Assembly: GCA_947632555.1 (NCBI GenBank)
Contig: CANRPU010000005.1
Span: forward strand, 62,001 to 126,000
Direction: 5' to 3'
Source of the DNA: an uncultured Lachnospiraceae bacterium
GTDB taxonomy: Bacteria; Bacillota; Clostridia; Lachnospirales; Lachnospiraceae
Length of the DNA stretch: 64,000 nt
Below the pieces are notes generated by a model, which saw only the letters and a program-made list of their open reading frames with translations, made no database searches and had not been told where the DNA came from. Within the stretch, counting starts at the first letter, position 1, and the number at the start of each line of letters is the position of its first letter. Below, piece after piece: positions 16,556-25,764 of the stretch. Made by a program: the position numbers and the translations under genes.

Positions 16556-17957
16556 GCCCGTCCTCTCCGGGGAATATCACCCATATCTCCGTTCCTTTGC
16601 CTTCTTCGCTCCTGATATACCATTTTGCCTTGTGCACTTCCACGATCCGTCTGCACAAAGTCATACCCAGACCGGCGCCGCCTTCCCTGCGGGAGCGGGA
16701 TTTGTCCACCATATAAAAGGCCTCCGTGATCTTATCCAGCTCTTCCCTGGGCATACCGCAGCCGTTGTCTTTTACCCGTATCTCGTAGCCCTGTTTGGTC
16801 TTTTTCCCCTTCAGCCAGATACTTCCTCCCTCCGGCAGCGCTTTTCTGGCGTTGTCTATCAGGTTCGTCAAAAGGGAGATCAGCAGATCCTTTTCCCCCC
16901 TGACGGTTCCCTCCTCTATGGTTTCATACAGCGAGATACGCTTTTTTTCCAGAGATTTGGAAACGGCCACCCGGACCTCGTCCACCAGTTCCGCCACCGG
17001 CAGCGGCTTCATCTGATAATCCTGATTCTTGGTAACGATCAGTTCCAGCAGTTTAAAGGAAAGGGACTCCAGACGTTTTCCCTGGGAATAGATATAATTG
17101 GCGGCCTCCATAGTTTCTTCCCTGCTCATGTCCATGGTCCGGAGCATGTCCGCGTAACCGATGATGGAAGTCAGGGGCGTTTTGAGCTCATGGGCAAAGG
17201 AAGCGGTAAAGTCTTCCTGCTTCTGGGCCGCCAGGGTCAGTTCCTCCATTTTCTGGTTCAGATTCTCCGCCATCCGGTTAAAATCCCTGGCCAGCGTACC
17301 GATCTCATCTTCCCCGCGCGCTTCCGCGCGCACTTCGTAATCTCCCTGGGCGAACTTTTTCGTGGTATCCGAAAGCCGTACCACCGACCTGGTCAGAAAA
17401 TGCGTCAGAATAAAGATGACGATACTGGAAACCGCGATCAGCGCCAGCATCAGCACCCGGTACTGGGAATACAGCGCTTCCCTCTCCTGATACAGGGAAG
17501 TGATATCCTTGACGCTTTCCAGATAATATACCCGGCCGCTCATAACGCTCCTGCACACAAAGATCAGGTATTTTCGTCCCTGGGACTCCGATACCTGATA
17601 CACACAGCTGGCTTCTCCCAGACGGTCAAACAGGTCATGCTGCAATTCCGCGGGACTGCTCTCATAGATCAGATCCTGCCCCCTGTAGAGCCGGTAGGAA
17701 TACTCCTGCAGATTCAGGTTGCTGATGACCGATTCGGTCAAATCCCTTACGATCTTTTCGGTCCTGTAATTGTCGGAAAGGGAGTTCATATTGATCTCAA
17801 AGGTCAGCTGAAACATCCTGTTCTCCCTGTTGCCTTCCTCTATCTCCTTTTCCAGGGAATTGCGGAAACTCTGTCCCACGATCAGCATACCGAATACACT
17901 GAACCCCACCGTCATCAGCGCCACAAACGCCAAAAAGATTTTCCAGAAAAATTTCAT
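16539..17957 (-). CDS. Sensor histidine kinase (HAMP, class I)
   Basis: 472 aa. Two membrane segments (about 5-27 and 166-188) flank a 140-residue external sensor region without a recognised domain. A HAMP linker follows (about 190-240), then HisKA with FAHELKTPLTSIIGY carrying the phosphorylated His, and an HATPase domain with LLTNLIDNARKA (N box), VKDNGCGM (G1) and GGAGLGMTLCRRIVE (G2). It pairs with the OmpR-type regulator 15 bases upstream. The signal is unknown; the downstream membrane protein may take part in sensing. Confidence 0.9.
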   Translation of the reverse strand: MKFFWKIFLAFVALMTVGFSVFGMLIVGQSFRNSLEKEIEEGNRENRMFQLTFEINMNSLSDNYRTEKIVRDLTESVISNLNLQEYSYRLYRGQDLIYESSPAELQHDLFDRLGEASCVYQVSESQGRKYLIFVCRSVMSGRVYYLESVKDITSLYQEREALYSQYRVLMLALIAVSSIVIFILTHFLTRSVVRLSDTTKKFAQGDYEVRAEARGEDEIGTLARDFNRMAENLNQKMEELTLAAQKQEDFTASFAHELKTPLTSIIGYADMLRTMDMSREETMEAANYIYSQGKRLESLSFKLLELIVTKNQDYQMKPLPVAELVDEVRVAVSKSLEKKRISLYETIEEGTVRGEKDLLISLLTNLIDNARKALPEGGSIWLKGKKTKQGYEIRVKDNGCGMPREELDKITEAFYMVDKSRSRREGGAGLGMTLCRRIVEVHKAKWYIRSEEGKGTEIWVIFPGEDGHEEKA

Positions 17958-17972
17958 GCGGGCTCCCTTTCT

Positions 17973-18626
17973 CTACGCCTCCAGCCGGTATCCCACCTTA
18001 TACACCGCCACGATCTTGTCCTCCCAGTGCAGCTTTTTCTTCAGCCGCTGCACATGCAGATCCACCGTCCTGCTCTCTCCCATGTATTCGCTCTCCCACA
18101 CGTTTTCATAGATGGTATCCCGATACAGGGCGATGTTCTTGTTGCGTATGAACAGCAAAAGCAGTTCAAACTCCTTCAGCGTCAGCATGACCTGCTGTCC
18201 GTTCTGGGTAACGGTACGGGAATAGGTATCCACTTCGATATCCAGTATCTTGATCACGCGCTCCGTTTTATTATAACGGCGCAGCACCGCTTCCACTCTC
18301 GCCAGCAGTTCCACGATCTCAAAGGGTTTGGAAATGTAGTCATCCGCCCCTTTCTTAAGCCCTTTTACCTTGTTCTCCACAGAATCCATGGCTGTAATGA
18401 AGATCACCGGGGTTTCCATGCTCTTCGCGTACTCTAACAGTTCGTAGCCGTCGATCTTGGGGAGCATGATATCCAGAAGGATCAGGTCATAGCCGTTTCC
18501 GGCCATCATATCCGCCGCTTCCTTGCCGTCAAACGCGCACTGGCACTGATATCCCGCCTTGGTCAGATTCATCCGTATTAAATTGGAAATGGGTTCTTCG
18601 TCTTCCACTATCAGTATTTTTATCAT
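17973..18626 (-). CDS. OmpR-family response regulator
   Basis: 217 aa. The receiver domain has VEDEEP, the phospho-acceptor Asp in LILLDIMLP (about residue 51) and the Lys in YISKPFE (about 100). The winged-helix DNA-binding domain follows with LTLKEFELLLLF and SRTVDLHVQRLKKKL, ending KVGYRLEA. It is the first gene of the three-gene operon with the kinase and the membrane protein, and lies only 16 bases from holA, so it may be transcribed from the comEA-holA direction as well as on its own. Targets are unknown. Confidence 0.92.
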   Translation of the reverse strand: MIKILIVEDEEPISNLIRMNLTKAGYQCQCAFDGKEAADMMAGNGYDLILLDIMLPKIDGYELLEYAKSMETPVIFITAMDSVENKVKGLKKGADDYISKPFEIVELLARVEAVLRRYNKTERVIKILDIEVDTYSRTVTQNGQQVMLTLKEFELLLLFIRNKNIALYRDTIYENVWESEYMGESRTVDLHVQRLKKKLHWEDKIVAVYKVGYRLEA

Positions 18627-18642
18627 GTTTTCCCTTTCTGTT

Positions 18643-19614
18643 TCAAAACACTGAAAGAATCAGTGTTTCCACGCCGATACTGTCATTCATGCGTCCCGTT
18701 TTTACGGCTTCTTCCGTTTCCAGGCAGCGTGACACGGCTCTGCGAAGCTCCCGCTCCTTAAAGCGGGCGGCCTGCGAAGCGTATTTCCCCACCACAAAAG
18801 GCGGCAGGCCCAGTTTTTCGCCCATGGCCTTATTGGCCAGTCCCTTGTTTTTCAGCTGTTTTACCTGTAAGAGCGTATTGCACTGCCTGGCGATCAAAAA
18901 CAGGATCCGCAAAGGCGGCTCCTTTAACGCCAGCAGATCATAATAGAGCGTCAGGGCATCCTGCGTGCGCTTCTCGCCGATGGCCGTCACCATATCGAAG
19001 ATACGGTTATGGATGCGGACGGTGCAGATCTGTTCCACATCCTCCCTCTCCACCACATTCCTGCCCATACAGTAGCAGATAAGCTTTTCCAGTTCCAGGC
19101 GGATACTGCCCATATCAGTCCCCACCTTATCCAGGAAAAGCTCCACCGTGCTCTCGGTGATCTGCAGGCCTTCTTTTTTCAGGATCCCCGCTACCCACTG
19201 CTTCAGCATCCGTTCATCCTGAACGGCAAATTCCACCGCGCGGCCCGTCGACTGCGCCTGCTTATACAGTCTGCAGCGCTTGTCTACTTCATGCTCCACA
19301 AAGAGAAAATAAGCCGTGGGCGCCGGATGCGCCAGGTATTCCGCCAGCTTTTCACCGCCGTGCTTGAACAGCCCCGTATCCTCCAGCAGGAGGACCCGCC
19401 GTTCAGCCAGAAAGGGAATGGTATCCGCCAGATCCAGGATTTCTTCCACATTAATATCTTTCCCCTCAAAACGGTGGACATTCATGGAATCCCCACCACG
19501 CAGCGCCTCATACAGCTTGTCCCTGTACTGTCTGACCAGATATCCCTCTTCCCCAAAGAGAAGATATACCTGCTTCAGATTTCCGCTCTTGATATCCTCA
19601 TTGATCTGCCTCAT
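18643..19614 (-). CDS. holA: DNA polymerase III subunit delta
   Basis: 323 aa, the usual length. The clamp-loader ATPase-like fold is seen from NLKQVYLLFGEEGYLVRQY onward; the middle HEVDKRCRLYK segment and the C-terminal collar QVKQLKNKGL and GLPPFVVGKYASQA are typical of HolA in Clostridia. It opens the beta clamp as part of the clamp loader. GGGGGT before ATG 19614 fixes the start rather than one eight codons upstream. Location directly after comEC is a common Firmicutes arrangement; the usual rpsT neighbour is replaced here by a two-component system. Confidence 0.9.
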   Translation of the reverse strand: MRQINEDIKSGNLKQVYLLFGEEGYLVRQYRDKLYEALRGGDSMNVHRFEGKDINVEEILDLADTIPFLAERRVLLLEDTGLFKHGGEKLAEYLAHPAPTAYFLFVEHEVDKRCRLYKQAQSTGRAVEFAVQDERMLKQWVAGILKKEGLQITESTVELFLDKVGTDMGSIRLELEKLICYCMGRNVVEREDVEQICTVRIHNRIFDMVTAIGEKRTQDALTLYYDLLALKEPPLRILFLIARQCNTLLQVKQLKNKGLANKAMGEKLGLPPFVVGKYASQAARFKERELRRAVSRCLETEEAVKTGRMNDSIGVETLILSVF

Positions 19615-19677
19615 GATAATACCCCCGAATATGATCATTATACCATACGCGGAAGAACATTGCCACCCCGCGATGGT

Positions 19678-21858
19678 TTAATCCCACCACAGTCTGTTTC
19701 CGTCCGTGTGAAAGATCACGGCGCCTCCGCCCCCTGTGCCGAAGATCCGGCAGCCGTTTCTCCGCAGCCGCCGCGTCACCTCAGGGCTGGGATGCCCGTA
19801 ACTGTTGTTCTTTCCGTAGGAGATCACCGCGGCGTCCGGCGAGATCCGCTCCAGGAACTCATCTCCCGTACTGCCGGCGGAGCCGTGATGGGCCACCTTC
19901 AGCACGCTGACATGGGCGATGCCCTCTTCCCCCAGGACGCGCAGCAGAGCTTCTTCCCCGCTTCCCTGCAGATCCCCGGTAAAAAGCATGGAAAAACGGC
20001 CGTAGGAAAAATACAGTACCTGGGAGCCCGCGTTGGCATCTTCCGCCAAAAAGTCCTCCTCCGGATGCAGGCAGAGAAAGGACGCGTTCCCGTTTAGGAT
20101 CCGCATTCCCCTGCTTATGTACAAAACGGGGATTTCCCGTTTTGCCGCCAGCGCTTCCGCTTCCGCGAAGCCTTCCTGATCTTCCGTATCCGGCAGTACC
20201 AGCGCGCCGATGCCGGTTTCCCCTTCTTCCAGCAGCCAGAGCACGCCGTTTGTATGGTCGCTGTCTGCATGGCTTAAAAAAACCGCGTCCAGTTTTGTGA
20301 TCCCCCGGCACTTTAAAAACGGGGCAATGCGGTCTTCCCCCGCATCCGCGAGATTACTGCTTCCGCCGTCGATCAGGTAAGTTTCCCCGGTGGGCATTTC
20401 CAGGCAGATACATTCCCCCTGTCCTACGTCCAGCACCGTGATCACCAGTTCCCCGCGTGTCCGCGCGCACAGCAGGAGAACGGCGCCGGCGATCAGGCCT
20501 GCCTGAAAGCGGAAACGCAGGCCTCGCAGGCGGACGGCCAGAAATACCAATCCGTAAAAAACCATCGCCTGCCACAGCTTGGGGCGTCCCGGCGTAAACA
20601 GGTTGCAGGGCAGATTTCCCACCTGCCAGGCCGCCCTCTCATAGCAGAACAAAAGCCAGTGAAAAGCTTCGCGGGACAGCCGGCAGAACAGACCGGGCCT
20701 GACCGTTCCCAAGACCACCAGGACGATCCCCAGGAGCAGAAAGATCCCGGCCAGCGGGATTGTCAGCAGATTAAATACCGGACCGTACAGCGGGATCTCA
20801 TAATAAAAATACAGCTGTACGGGCAGCGTGAACAGGCTTACCGCAAACGAAGCGGCCAGACCTTCCCCCACCGCCGCAGGTTTCAGGGCCGGTATCCGCA
20901 GAGCGGGTCTGAACCACAAAAGGGCCGTTACGGACAGAAACGAAAGCTGGAACCCCGCCTGCAGAAGCCAGAGCCGCTGCTCCAGCGCCATCAGCGCTCC
21001 GCAGAGAGAAAGCGAGGTCAGCCCGTCGCAGGTACGTCCCAGCATCCCCGCCAGGAGCCGGAACAGGAACATAAAAACGGCCCTGCAGGCGGAAACGGGC
21101 ATTCCTATCATCTCCCCGTAAAGCAGCATCAGACCCCCTGCTCCTATGGCCGCCGGGGTCTGCCCCAGCCGGCACTTTTTTAAAAGACTGTAGATCCCCG
21201 TTCCCAGCAGCCCGATATGAAGGCCCGAAATACTGAGGATATGCAGCGCTCCCGCTCTTCGGTAGATCGCCTTGCGCTCCTCCTCCAGACCGGATCTATC
21301 CCCTAAGAGCATAGTCTTTAAGAACGCCGCGTCCTCTTCGGGCAGCAGATGATCCAGCGTCGCTCCCAGAGTTTTTCTGCACTGCCACATCGCTTCCGAA
21401 AAGCGGTCCCGGCCGTTTGAAACAAAAGACCGGCCGTCGTTCTGTATTTCCGTTATATCCGCCGAGAGCAGCCGGCCGGAAACGCCCAGGGCAGCGTAAT
21501 AAAGCCTGGCGTCAAAACCTCCCGGATTGGGCGCGGGCTCGTTGTCCGCCAGGATCCCCTCCAGCCGGATGCGCGCTCCCACAGGCGGTTCCTCCAGGCC
21601 GTCCCGTATCCTGCATAAAAGCTGTCCTTCAAAAGAAATGGGAATGTCCCGAAACAGAATGGAATCGGGTTTAAGATAGATCAGTAAGACGGGAGCTTCC
21701 TGCCCCCTTTGTAATTCTTTGGCACATACCCTGCCTGTCACCGTTACCCTTTTGCCGGAATACTCTCCAAAGGAGAAATACTCCGGCGGCCGCAGCCACA
21801 GCCCGGCCGCCGTAAGCAGGATGACACACAGACATGCCGCGCAGAGCGGTCTTCTCAA
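19678..21858 (-). CDS. comEC: ComEC/Rec2-type DNA uptake channel
   Basis: 726 aa from a TTG start preceded by GGAAAGG. It has N-terminal membrane segments, an OB-like external part, the Competence domain (LSISGLHIGLLGTGIYSLL at about residue 215, then multiple membrane helices to about 460) and a C-terminal MBL domain with LDVGQGE, SHADSDHTNG and KVAHHGS. ComEC carries single-stranded DNA through the membrane in transformation; the MBL part may degrade the other strand. It lies between a GerMN lipoprotein gene and holA. comEA is 3.2 kb upstream in the same direction, so an uptake system could be present, though no pilus genes are in the window. Confidence 0.92.
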   Translation of the reverse strand: MRRPLCAACLCVILLTAAGLWLRPPEYFSFGEYSGKRVTVTGRVCAKELQRGQEAPVLLIYLKPDSILFRDIPISFEGQLLCRIRDGLEEPPVGARIRLEGILADNEPAPNPGGFDARLYYAALGVSGRLLSADITEIQNDGRSFVSNGRDRFSEAMWQCRKTLGATLDHLLPEEDAAFLKTMLLGDRSGLEEERKAIYRRAGALHILSISGLHIGLLGTGIYSLLKKCRLGQTPAAIGAGGLMLLYGEMIGMPVSACRAVFMFLFRLLAGMLGRTCDGLTSLSLCGALMALEQRLWLLQAGFQLSFLSVTALLWFRPALRIPALKPAAVGEGLAASFAVSLFTLPVQLYFYYEIPLYGPVFNLLTIPLAGIFLLLGIVLVVLGTVRPGLFCRLSREAFHWLLFCYERAAWQVGNLPCNLFTPGRPKLWQAMVFYGLVFLAVRLRGLRFRFQAGLIAGAVLLLCARTRGELVITVLDVGQGECICLEMPTGETYLIDGGSSNLADAGEDRIAPFLKCRGITKLDAVFLSHADSDHTNGVLWLLEEGETGIGALVLPDTEDQEGFAEAEALAAKREIPVLYISRGMRILNGNASFLCLHPEEDFLAEDANAGSQVLYFSYGRFSMLFTGDLQGSGEEALLRVLGEEGIAHVSVLKVAHHGSAGSTGDEFLERISPDAAVISYGKNNSYGHPSPEVTRRLRRNGCRIFGTGGGGAVIFHTDGNRLWWD

Positions 21859-21878
21859 TTCATACGCCTTTCCGTGTT

Positions 21879-22814
21879 CTACTCCACGGAAGCGACCAGA
21901 TCCAGCTTTCGCTCAAACACGGTACTCAGACTGATATTTTCCCGGTACAGGATATCGCTTTCCCCGTTCACGGAAATCTGCACCTTATTCACGCCGGTCA
22001 GTTCCGCCAGGGAATTGACGATGGAGTATATGGTCACTTCCGAAGATACATTGTATATCTGGGTTAAAAAGGTTTCGTCAAAATTCACATAGCAAATGCC
22101 GTCCCTCACCGAAACGCTGACCACCTTGGTGTTGGGGTTGACGGTGGGATAGGCCACGTCCGCCACATCCGCGCCGGGTCCCTTTAACAGTTCATCCACC
22201 ACAAGCCTTTCCATGGAGATATTGGTGTTGTACGCCATGGTCCTGTTGGTGGCGATCAGGGCGGTGCCCTCCTCATTGGCAAAATACAGCCGCAGCGTCA
22301 CGCGCTCATAGGCGTTGATCTCATCTCCCGCGTTGTCAATGAACTGCTCCGCGTTCATCAGACCCACCACATTGCCCAGATTGTCATAGAGCTGGCTGCC
22401 CTCCACCGTGATCACTACATTTTGCACGTCATCCACCTGACAGAGCGTTCTGACAAGCGCCGCGCGCACCAGGACCTCGGTGGCAGGCGGCATGGCGCTG
22501 TACTCCCCGCTCATATCCAGATAGAGGATGGAATCCTCCAGGCGGTAGGAAAGCAGCGTAAAGCCCATCTGCAGGGGCGCCGTATATTCCAGTTTTTCCG
22601 GCATGACGGCCAGCTGCCCGAGCAGTTCCTCCAGCGCCTCTTCCTGGGTTTGGGCCTGCAGCGCATACTCATGCATTTCCACGCCGGTCCCGGCTTTATT
22701 GATATAATAGATTTTTTTCATACGGCTGGGATCCGATCCTCCGCTGCCGCCGCAGCCCGCGCACAGCAGCGCTCCAATGAGAAAAACAGCCAGCCATCTG
22801 CAGGTTTTTTTCAT
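21879..22814 (-). CDS. GerMN-domain lipoprotein
   Basis: 311 aa. The signal peptide ends in the lipobox LCAGC with lipidated Cys 21. Two GerMN (sporulation/spore germination GerM) domains follow, about 40-165 and 185-305, each with LYLDMS/CYVNFDETF-like strands and the VEVLVRAALVRTL / IYSIVNSLAEL helices. Its ATG overlaps the kinase stop (ATGA), so translation is coupled to the WalK-like histidine kinase. In Actinobacteria the MtrA-MtrB system has a GerMN lipoprotein partner, LpqB, in the same gene order; here the parallel is by architecture and context. It may sit at the outer face of the membrane as a kinase partner. Confidence 0.85.
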   Translation of the reverse strand: MKKTCRWLAVFLIGALLCAGCGGSGGSDPSRMKKIYYINKAGTGVEMHEYALQAQTQEEALEELLGQLAVMPEKLEYTAPLQMGFTLLSYRLEDSILYLDMSGEYSAMPPATEVLVRAALVRTLCQVDDVQNVVITVEGSQLYDNLGNVVGLMNAEQFIDNAGDEINAYERVTLRLYFANEEGTALIATNRTMAYNTNISMERLVVDELLKGPGADVADVAYPTVNPNTKVVSVSVRDGICYVNFDETFLTQIYNVSSEVTIYSIVNSLAELTGVNKVQISVNGESDILYRENISLSTVFERKLDLVASVE

Positions 22815-24298
22815 ACTGCCTTCACCGTCCCAATATAATTCAGGGGAATCTTTACAATAAAAGTACTGCCCTCATCTTCCAGGCTCTTTACCGTGATGGA
22901 GCCTCTGTGCATGAGCACCGCGCTTCTGGTAATGGCCAGTCCCAGTCCCGTTCCCCCCACTTCTTTGGAATGGGATTTGTCCACTCTGTAAAAACGCTCG
23001 TAGATATGTTCCAGAGAATCCTCCGGGATGCCGATACCCGTATCGGAAACCTCCAGGGAGAACATCTGATGATCCGCATCCAGCACTACCTTGACGGAAC
23101 CGTGTTCCTTGTTGTATTTGATGGCGTTTTCCACCAGATTGGAAATGATCAGCGTCATCTTGACCTCATCCACCTCCGCGGTGACCGGCCGGATGCTCTC
23201 AAAAATCACTTCCACGTTTTTCTTTCGGGCGATGGGACGGAGCCTTTTTAATACCAGTTCCGTCAGATCATTCATATTAACCGTGCTGATATTCAGGTCG
23301 GAAACCTTTTTGTCCATCCTGACCAGAGCCAGCAGATCGGTAATGATCTGGTTTTCCCTGTCTATCTCCATGGTAATGTCCTCCATAAATTCCCGGTACA
23401 TCTCCACGGGCGCATCCAGCTGCGTCAGCAGCGAATCCGCCAGTACTTTCATGGAGGCCAGAGGCGTCTTCAACTCATGGGACACATTGGCCACAAATTC
23501 CTGCCTGGAATCGTCCAGCATCTTCATCCTGCCCAGCAGCTGGTTGAACGCATCCACGATATGTTCGGTTTCCAGATAGTCCGGAACGGAAATCTTTTCG
23601 TTGCTGTAGCCGGCCTTCACCGTATTGATGGCCTGCGTAACCCGGGCGAAAGGCCTGGTCAGGATATCGGAGAGCACAATGGCAATGCTGATGATCACCA
23701 CTATGGTCAGCGCCTCCAGGATCAGCGCCCTCTGATTCAGACTGTCCATAGTGGAAATAATGCTGTCCGTGGAAATGCTGGTCAGCATGACGCCCCGCAC
23801 CACGCTTTCTTCCGCCTCTCCGCTTTCCGTCATGACCTTGACGGTTTCCGTAATGGGAATGGTCATCTCGATATATCCGTGCACCTTATCGTAATTGGAC
23901 AGACTCTCCCCGCCGAAAGAGCGGATCACCTCTTCGGAGATGATGGTCTTGCCCTGGCTGATATCATAGGTATCTTTGACTACTTTGAAATTGCCGCCGA
24001 TGATAAGCACCCTGCCGTCATACAGATTGGACAGCATCGCCAGTTCGGCGCCGATGACCTCGGAAGAATTGTCCTGCAGATAATTGTAGGTGATCAGATG
24101 GTTCGCCAGTATCTTCAGCTGCGTCTGTACCGCGTTGGTCCTTAAACGCACCGCCCTGCTCTCATAGCTCTGCATAATGCCGCTGCACACCAGCACGCAG
24201 GGGGCGATCCCCACCAGCATGATAATACATAACAGCCTTATCCGCAGGCTTCTGAAAAAACGAACTTTATGAAAGATGGTTTTCAGTTTTGCCCACAT
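22811..24298 (-). CDS. WalK/VicK-like sensor histidine kinase
   Basis: 495 aa. Membrane segments at about 21-40 and 188-212 enclose a 145-residue external domain of Cache/PAS-like length. A HAMP linker, then HisKA with FVANVSHELKTPLASMK, and an HATPase with LIISNLVENAIKYN, VSDTGIGIPE and GGTGLGLAITRSAV follow. Unlike typical WalK there is no intracellular PAS domain. It directly follows its regulator (4 bases apart) and overlaps the GerMN lipoprotein. WalRK-like systems steer cell-wall remodelling in Firmicutes, and the closeness to competence genes may point to an envelope or uptake link, which is inference. Confidence 0.9.
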   Translation of the reverse strand: MWAKLKTIFHKVRFFRSLRIRLLCIIMLVGIAPCVLVCSGIMQSYESRAVRLRTNAVQTQLKILANHLITYNYLQDNSSEVIGAELAMLSNLYDGRVLIIGGNFKVVKDTYDISQGKTIISEEVIRSFGGESLSNYDKVHGYIEMTIPITETVKVMTESGEAEESVVRGVMLTSISTDSIISTMDSLNQRALILEALTIVVIISIAIVLSDILTRPFARVTQAINTVKAGYSNEKISVPDYLETEHIVDAFNQLLGRMKMLDDSRQEFVANVSHELKTPLASMKVLADSLLTQLDAPVEMYREFMEDITMEIDRENQIITDLLALVRMDKKVSDLNISTVNMNDLTELVLKRLRPIARKKNVEVIFESIRPVTAEVDEVKMTLIISNLVENAIKYNKEHGSVKVVLDADHQMFSLEVSDTGIGIPEDSLEHIYERFYRVDKSHSKEVGGTGLGLAITRSAVLMHRGSITVKSLEDEGSTFIVKIPLNYIGTVKAV

Positions 24299-24301
24299 AT
24301 C

Positions 24302-24997
24302 TTACTCCGCATTCAAAAAATAGTAACCCACACCCCACTTGGTATGCACAAACTGAGGTTCGCTGGGATTACTCTCGATCTTTTCCCGCAGCCTTCTGAT
24401 ATGTACGTCCACAGTGCGCACGTCCCCGGGGTAGTCGCTGCCCCAGACGGTCTTCAGCAGATTTTCCCGGCTGTAAACTTTGTTGGGATTGCGCGCCAGC
24501 AGCTCCAGCACCTCAAACTCCTTGGCGGTCAGGCCGATCTCTTTTCCCGCGATATACACCCGTCTGCCATCGCAGTCCAGCCGCATGGAACCGCTCTCCA
24601 GTATGGAGCCGTCTTCCTGCGCGCCCTTCTTGGGTTCCATTCTGCGCATAATGGCCTTGATGCGGGCCTTGACTTCCAGAATGTTAAAGGGCTTGGTAAT
24701 ATAATCGTCGGCTCCGTATTCCAGGCCGAGTATCTTGTCCATATCGTCACCCTTAGCCGTCAGCATGATGACCGGCACGCTGGAAAACTCCCTGATCTGC
24801 TGACACACCTCAAATCCGGACAGTTTCGGAAGCATAATATCCAGCAGCACTATATCATACCTGTTGTTCTTCGCGTACTCCAGCGCTTCCTCCCCGTCAT
24901 AGGCGCAGTCCACTTCCATACCGTCCTGCTCCAGACTGAAGCGTATCCCCTTTACTATCAGTTTCTCATCATCCACTACCAGTACTCTCTTTGCCAT
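24302..24997 (-). CDS. WalR/VicR-like OmpR-family response regulator
   Basis: 231 aa. Receiver: VVDDEK, phospho-Asp in IVLLDIMLPKLSG (about residue 52), KPFN. The C-terminal winged helix has LTAKEFEVLELLARNPNKVYSRENLL and DVRTVDVHIRRLREKIE, ending WGVGYYF. This is strongly WalR/PhoP-like. It leads the RR-HK-GerMN set and lies about 40 bases downstream of comEA, in the same direction. The start follows GGGAGAGG. Confidence 0.92.
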   Translation of the reverse strand: MAKRVLVVDDEKLIVKGIRFSLEQDGMEVDCAYDGEEALEYAKNNRYDIVLLDIMLPKLSGFEVCQQIREFSSVPVIMLTAKGDDMDKILGLEYGADDYITKPFNILEVKARIKAIMRRMEPKKGAQEDGSILESGSMRLDCDGRRVYIAGKEIGLTAKEFEVLELLARNPNKVYSRENLLKTVWGSDYPGDVRTVDVHIRRLREKIESNPSEPQFVHTKWGVGYYFLNAE

Positions 24998-25036
24998 CCT
25001 GACCTCTCCCCCGGCTCCCTATTTTCGTTTTATGGC

Positions 25037-25639
25037 TTATTCCACATAAATTTTATCCTGTATCCTGGCATAGAGGCCCTCCTTGATCCCGTCCACCTGC
25101 ATGATCTCCTCCGCATCGGAAAAACCTCCCCGCGCTTCCCGGTACCGCAGGATAGCCTCCGCCCTGCTTTCCCCGATGCCGGGGATCGTACAGAGCTGCT
25201 CCCTGGTAGCGGTATTCAGGTTGATCCGTCCTGACGCTTCCGCTTCTTCCCTAAGCCTGCGCGCTTCCTCCTGAGCGGCGGAAGGCACCGTGATCTGCAT
25301 ACCGTCTTCCACCTTCTCTGCCAGATTGATGCTTTCTTCGGCCGCATCGGACGTAAATCCGCCCGCTAAAAGCAGCACATCCCAGATACGGCTCTCCCCA
25401 GGCACTTCATAAACCCCCGGTGATGCCACCTCTCCACATATGTAGACAAAAGCGGTATCCCCGCCTTCCTCCTGAGCGCCGTCCGCCTCCGTGTTCCTGT
25501 CGGTTTCCACGGATATCGTCCCGTTCTGCCCTTCCCCGGGCAGCAGCGTAAATCCCTCATGGGCGCTCTGACTGCCGCAGGCTGTCAAAAACAGGATCGG
25601 CAGCAGCGCCAACAGCGTTTTTTTATTTTTTTGATCCAT
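25037..25639 (-). CDS. comEA: ComEA-like DNA receptor lipoprotein
   Basis: 200 aa. The signal peptide ends LTAC, so Cys 21 is probably lipidated, unlike the plain membrane anchor of Bacillus ComEA. A SLBB domain (about 66-122; FVYICGEVASPGVYEVP) is followed by a double helix-hairpin-helix (about 138-200) with INLNTATREQLCTIPGIGESRAEAIL. ComEA binds double-stranded DNA at the cell surface and hands it to ComEC. It is the first gene of a directionally uniform group down to holA, from the promoter at 25694-25722. Confidence 0.9.
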   Translation of the reverse strand: MDQKNKKTLLALLPILFLTACGSQSAHEGFTLLPGEGQNGTISVETDRNTEADGAQEEGGDTAFVYICGEVASPGVYEVPGESRIWDVLLLAGGFTSDAAEESINLAEKVEDGMQITVPSAAQEEARRLREEAEASGRINLNTATREQLCTIPGIGESRAEAILRYREARGGFSDAEEIMQVDGIKEGLYARIQDKIYVE

Positions 25640-25693
25640 ATTGATCTCCCTTCTACCAAGTGTAAAAGGGAATGCCTCTTTGCCGCTGTTTTT

Positions 25694-25722
25694 ATTGTAA
25701 AATAATTATTTTCAATTTACAA
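25694..25722 (-). promoter_or_regulatory. Promoter of comEA and probably the downstream group
   Basis: TTGTAA (25722-25717), 17-base spacer, TACAAT (25699-25694) on the minus strand, about 55 bases from the ATG. The surrounding sequence is AT-rich. Confidence 0.65.
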
Positions 25723-25764
25723 GGAGTTTCCACTTAAGTTTTCTTAAATTTTTTACATTCTCCG

